Assembly (NCBI GenBank): GCA_946414975.1
Contig: CAMKQS010000072.1
Span: 1 to 6,628, forward strand
Source: an uncultured Caryophanales bacterium
GTDB taxonomy: Bacteria; Bacillota_I; Bacilli_A; RF39; UBA660
DNA length: 6,628 nucleotides
Reading direction: 5' to 3'
Under the pieces are notes generated by a model, which worked only from the letters and a program-made list of their open reading frames with translations, made no database searches and was not told where the DNA came from. The position numbers and the translations under genes are program-made. Every line of letters starts with the position of its first letter. Positions within the stretch are counted from its first letter, which is position 1. Below, in pieces: positions 5,484 through 6,628 of the stretch.

Positions 5484-6628
5484 TTAATTTCTTATTTTTT
5501 TTATAAAATCATCTATATTATTTTCTAAATTATCTTTTAATATATAATCACTAAAACCAATTTCAAGGTAATGCTCTTTTATATTTTCCTTATTCTTCTC
5601 TAGCATAACAATAACCGGAATATCAAAATTTGAAATATTTTTTAATTCATCCAAAACACTTTTCGCACTACCTTTTACTGTATCATCATCGAGAATAATA
5701 TAATCATATTTTTCGCCTACACGAATTCTATTAATTACATCAAGGCCATACATAGTTCCAACTGCATTAATAGAATTATTCGAAAATGCTTTTTTCTCTT
5801 TATATAATAAATTTAAATCATCATCCATTATTAAAACAGTGCCATCATCATTTAAATTTTTATCTCTTTTTATCTTTTTTTCTTCAGCTATTTTTTGATC
5901 GATAACTATAATGAATTCTGATCCTTTATCTACCTCGCTTTTAATCATTAAACTTCCACCAATAATATTTATTATTTTTTTAGAAATATTTAAATCGACA
6001 TCCATTTTGTTTAACTTTTTCTCATCTTCTTCATCGAGTTGTTTATCAATGGTAAGAATATCATTAACTTGCTGAATATTCATACCTACTCCTGAATCTT
6101 CAACAGTAATAATTAAACGGCACATATCATATTTTATCATTACACTAATATTTATATCTATAAAACCTTTTTTAGTATTCTCAACAGAGTTTATTAATAC
6201 TGACATAATCGCTTGTTTTAATTTTATATAATCACCATAAAGATATTTAGGCATTTCACTACTAATATAATAATTATATGCAACATTCTTACCAATCTTA
6301 TCTTTAATAAATAAATTTATCTCTTCAAATAATCTTCTTGCATCATATTTAGAATTAGTAATTTTTATTTTTCTAACATCTATATCGGTCACATCTAATA
6401 TATTGTTTACAACATACGATATTTGCCTTGTATTATTTTTAATCGCACTTACAACATCTTCTAATTTAACATACTCATTTTCTACATCAATCATATTGAC
6501 TAATGAATCAATATTACTTATTGGTTTTCTAACTTCTTGAGTCATTCTAAATAGTAAATTCGATCTTTCCTCGTTATTCTTCTCTAATATATCTTTATTT
6601 CTATTAAGTTCATTAATAACCTTAACAT
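5484..6628 (-). CDS. Hybrid sensor histidine kinase/receiver protein, 5' truncated by the window, with degenerate kinase motifs
   Basis: The frame is open to the window edge, so the true start and any sensor domain are outside; 27 further residues precede the Met at 6545. Numbering from that Met: a coiled-coil-like lead-in precedes the HisKA helix, which reads LLFRMTQEVRKPISNI. This aligns with the usual F-x(3)-MSHEIRTPLN, but the phospho-accepting histidine is Gln (Q3, codon CAA). The second HisKA helix is at 32-58. The HATPase domain keeps an N-box-like LINSVENT (N119) and G1 EDSGVGM (149-155). The G2 box, normally GTGLGL, reads K-M-D-V-D-L (180-185), losing all three glycines. IIGGSLMIKSEVDKGSEF (194-211) is normal for the fold. 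A C-terminal receiver (about 236-353) has the acidic cluster DDD (241-243), a phospho-acceptor candidate D286 and K337, but the usual Thr/Ser is Leu (L315). It is probably a cytosolic or membrane-tethered signalling protein, and autokinase activity is doubtful. Confidence 0.88.
   Translation of the reverse strand, partial: VKVINELNRNKDILEKNNEERSNLLFRMTQEVRKPISNIDSLVNMIDVENEYVKLEDVVSAIKNNTRQISYVVNNILDVTDIDVRKIKITNSKYDARRLFEEINLFIKDKIGKNVAYNYYISSEMPKYLYGDYIKLKQAIMSVLINSVENTKKGFIDINISVMIKYDMCRLIITVEDSGVGMNIQQVNDILTIDKQLDEEDEKKLNKMDVDLNISKKIINIIGGSLMIKSEVDKGSEFIIVIDQKIAEEKKIKRDKNLNDDGTVLIMDDDLNLLYKEKKAFSNNSINAVGTMYGLDVINRIRVGEKYDYIILDDDTVKGSAKSVLDELKNISNFDIPVIVMLEKNKENIKEHYLEIGFSDYILKDNLENNIDDFIKKIRN

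Noticed and set aside
1..6628. Use of genetic code 4 (TGA as Trp), prompted by the AT-rich Mollicutes-like look and the absence of TGA stops
   Set aside because: All genes read through under code 11 with Trp as TGG and full family lengths. Seven stops without TGA are too few to mean anything, and no in-frame TGA is needed.

Overview
The window is AT-rich (roughly a quarter to 30 % G+C, estimated by eye from a few lines). Every convincing gene lies on the minus strand, so transcription runs from position 6628 towards 1. The low G+C, AAGGAG-type ribosome binding sites, tight gene packing, and a DsbD-like protein whose thioredoxin domain follows a Gram-positive-style signal peptide all suggest a low-GC Firmicute (Bacilli/Clostridia) or a close Mycoplasmatota-like lineage, possibly an uncultured host-associated one. 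Standard code 11 explains all genes: Trp is TGG, the seven visible stops are five TAA and two TAG, and no gene is interrupted by TGA. I cannot name the species.

Reading in the direction of transcription, the window opens with the C-terminal part of a hybrid sensor kinase (6628-5484). It has a HisKA-HATPase-receiver layout, but the H-box histidine and the G2 glycines are missing. A 98-bp gap follows, holding a weak terminator hairpin for that gene and, 1 bp further on, a good sigma-70-type promoter with an extended -10. The promoter drives what looks like a single seven-gene operon with overlapping or nearly abutting genes: a cysteine desulfurase (5385-4255), a small cytosolic WCSSC thioredoxin (4268-4032), a secreted-thioredoxin/DsbD-like membrane fusion (4030-2846), a histidine-phosphatase-fold protein with altered catalytic residues (2838-2374), a RhuM-family protein (2332-1313), serine hydroxymethyltransferase glyA (1312-83), and the first 31 codons of folD (95-1, continuing out of the window).

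Three functional pairs stand out. GlyA and FolD catalyse consecutive folate one-carbon steps, and the folD start lies inside the end of glyA. The small thioredoxin and the DsbD-like fusion have the layout of a complete electron relay from cytosolic thiols, through the membrane, to an extracellular CPHC domain. The PLP-dependent cysteine desulfurase supplies sulfur and heads this redox module. RhuM is the odd member: a family known from virulence islands and mobile or accessory DNA, sitting inside a housekeeping operon and carrying a perfect 12-1-12 inverted repeat in its coding sequence. The regions most worth a second look are the pseudo-kinase-like sensor, the RhuM gene with its palindrome, the degenerate phosphatase, and the two-gene redox relay.
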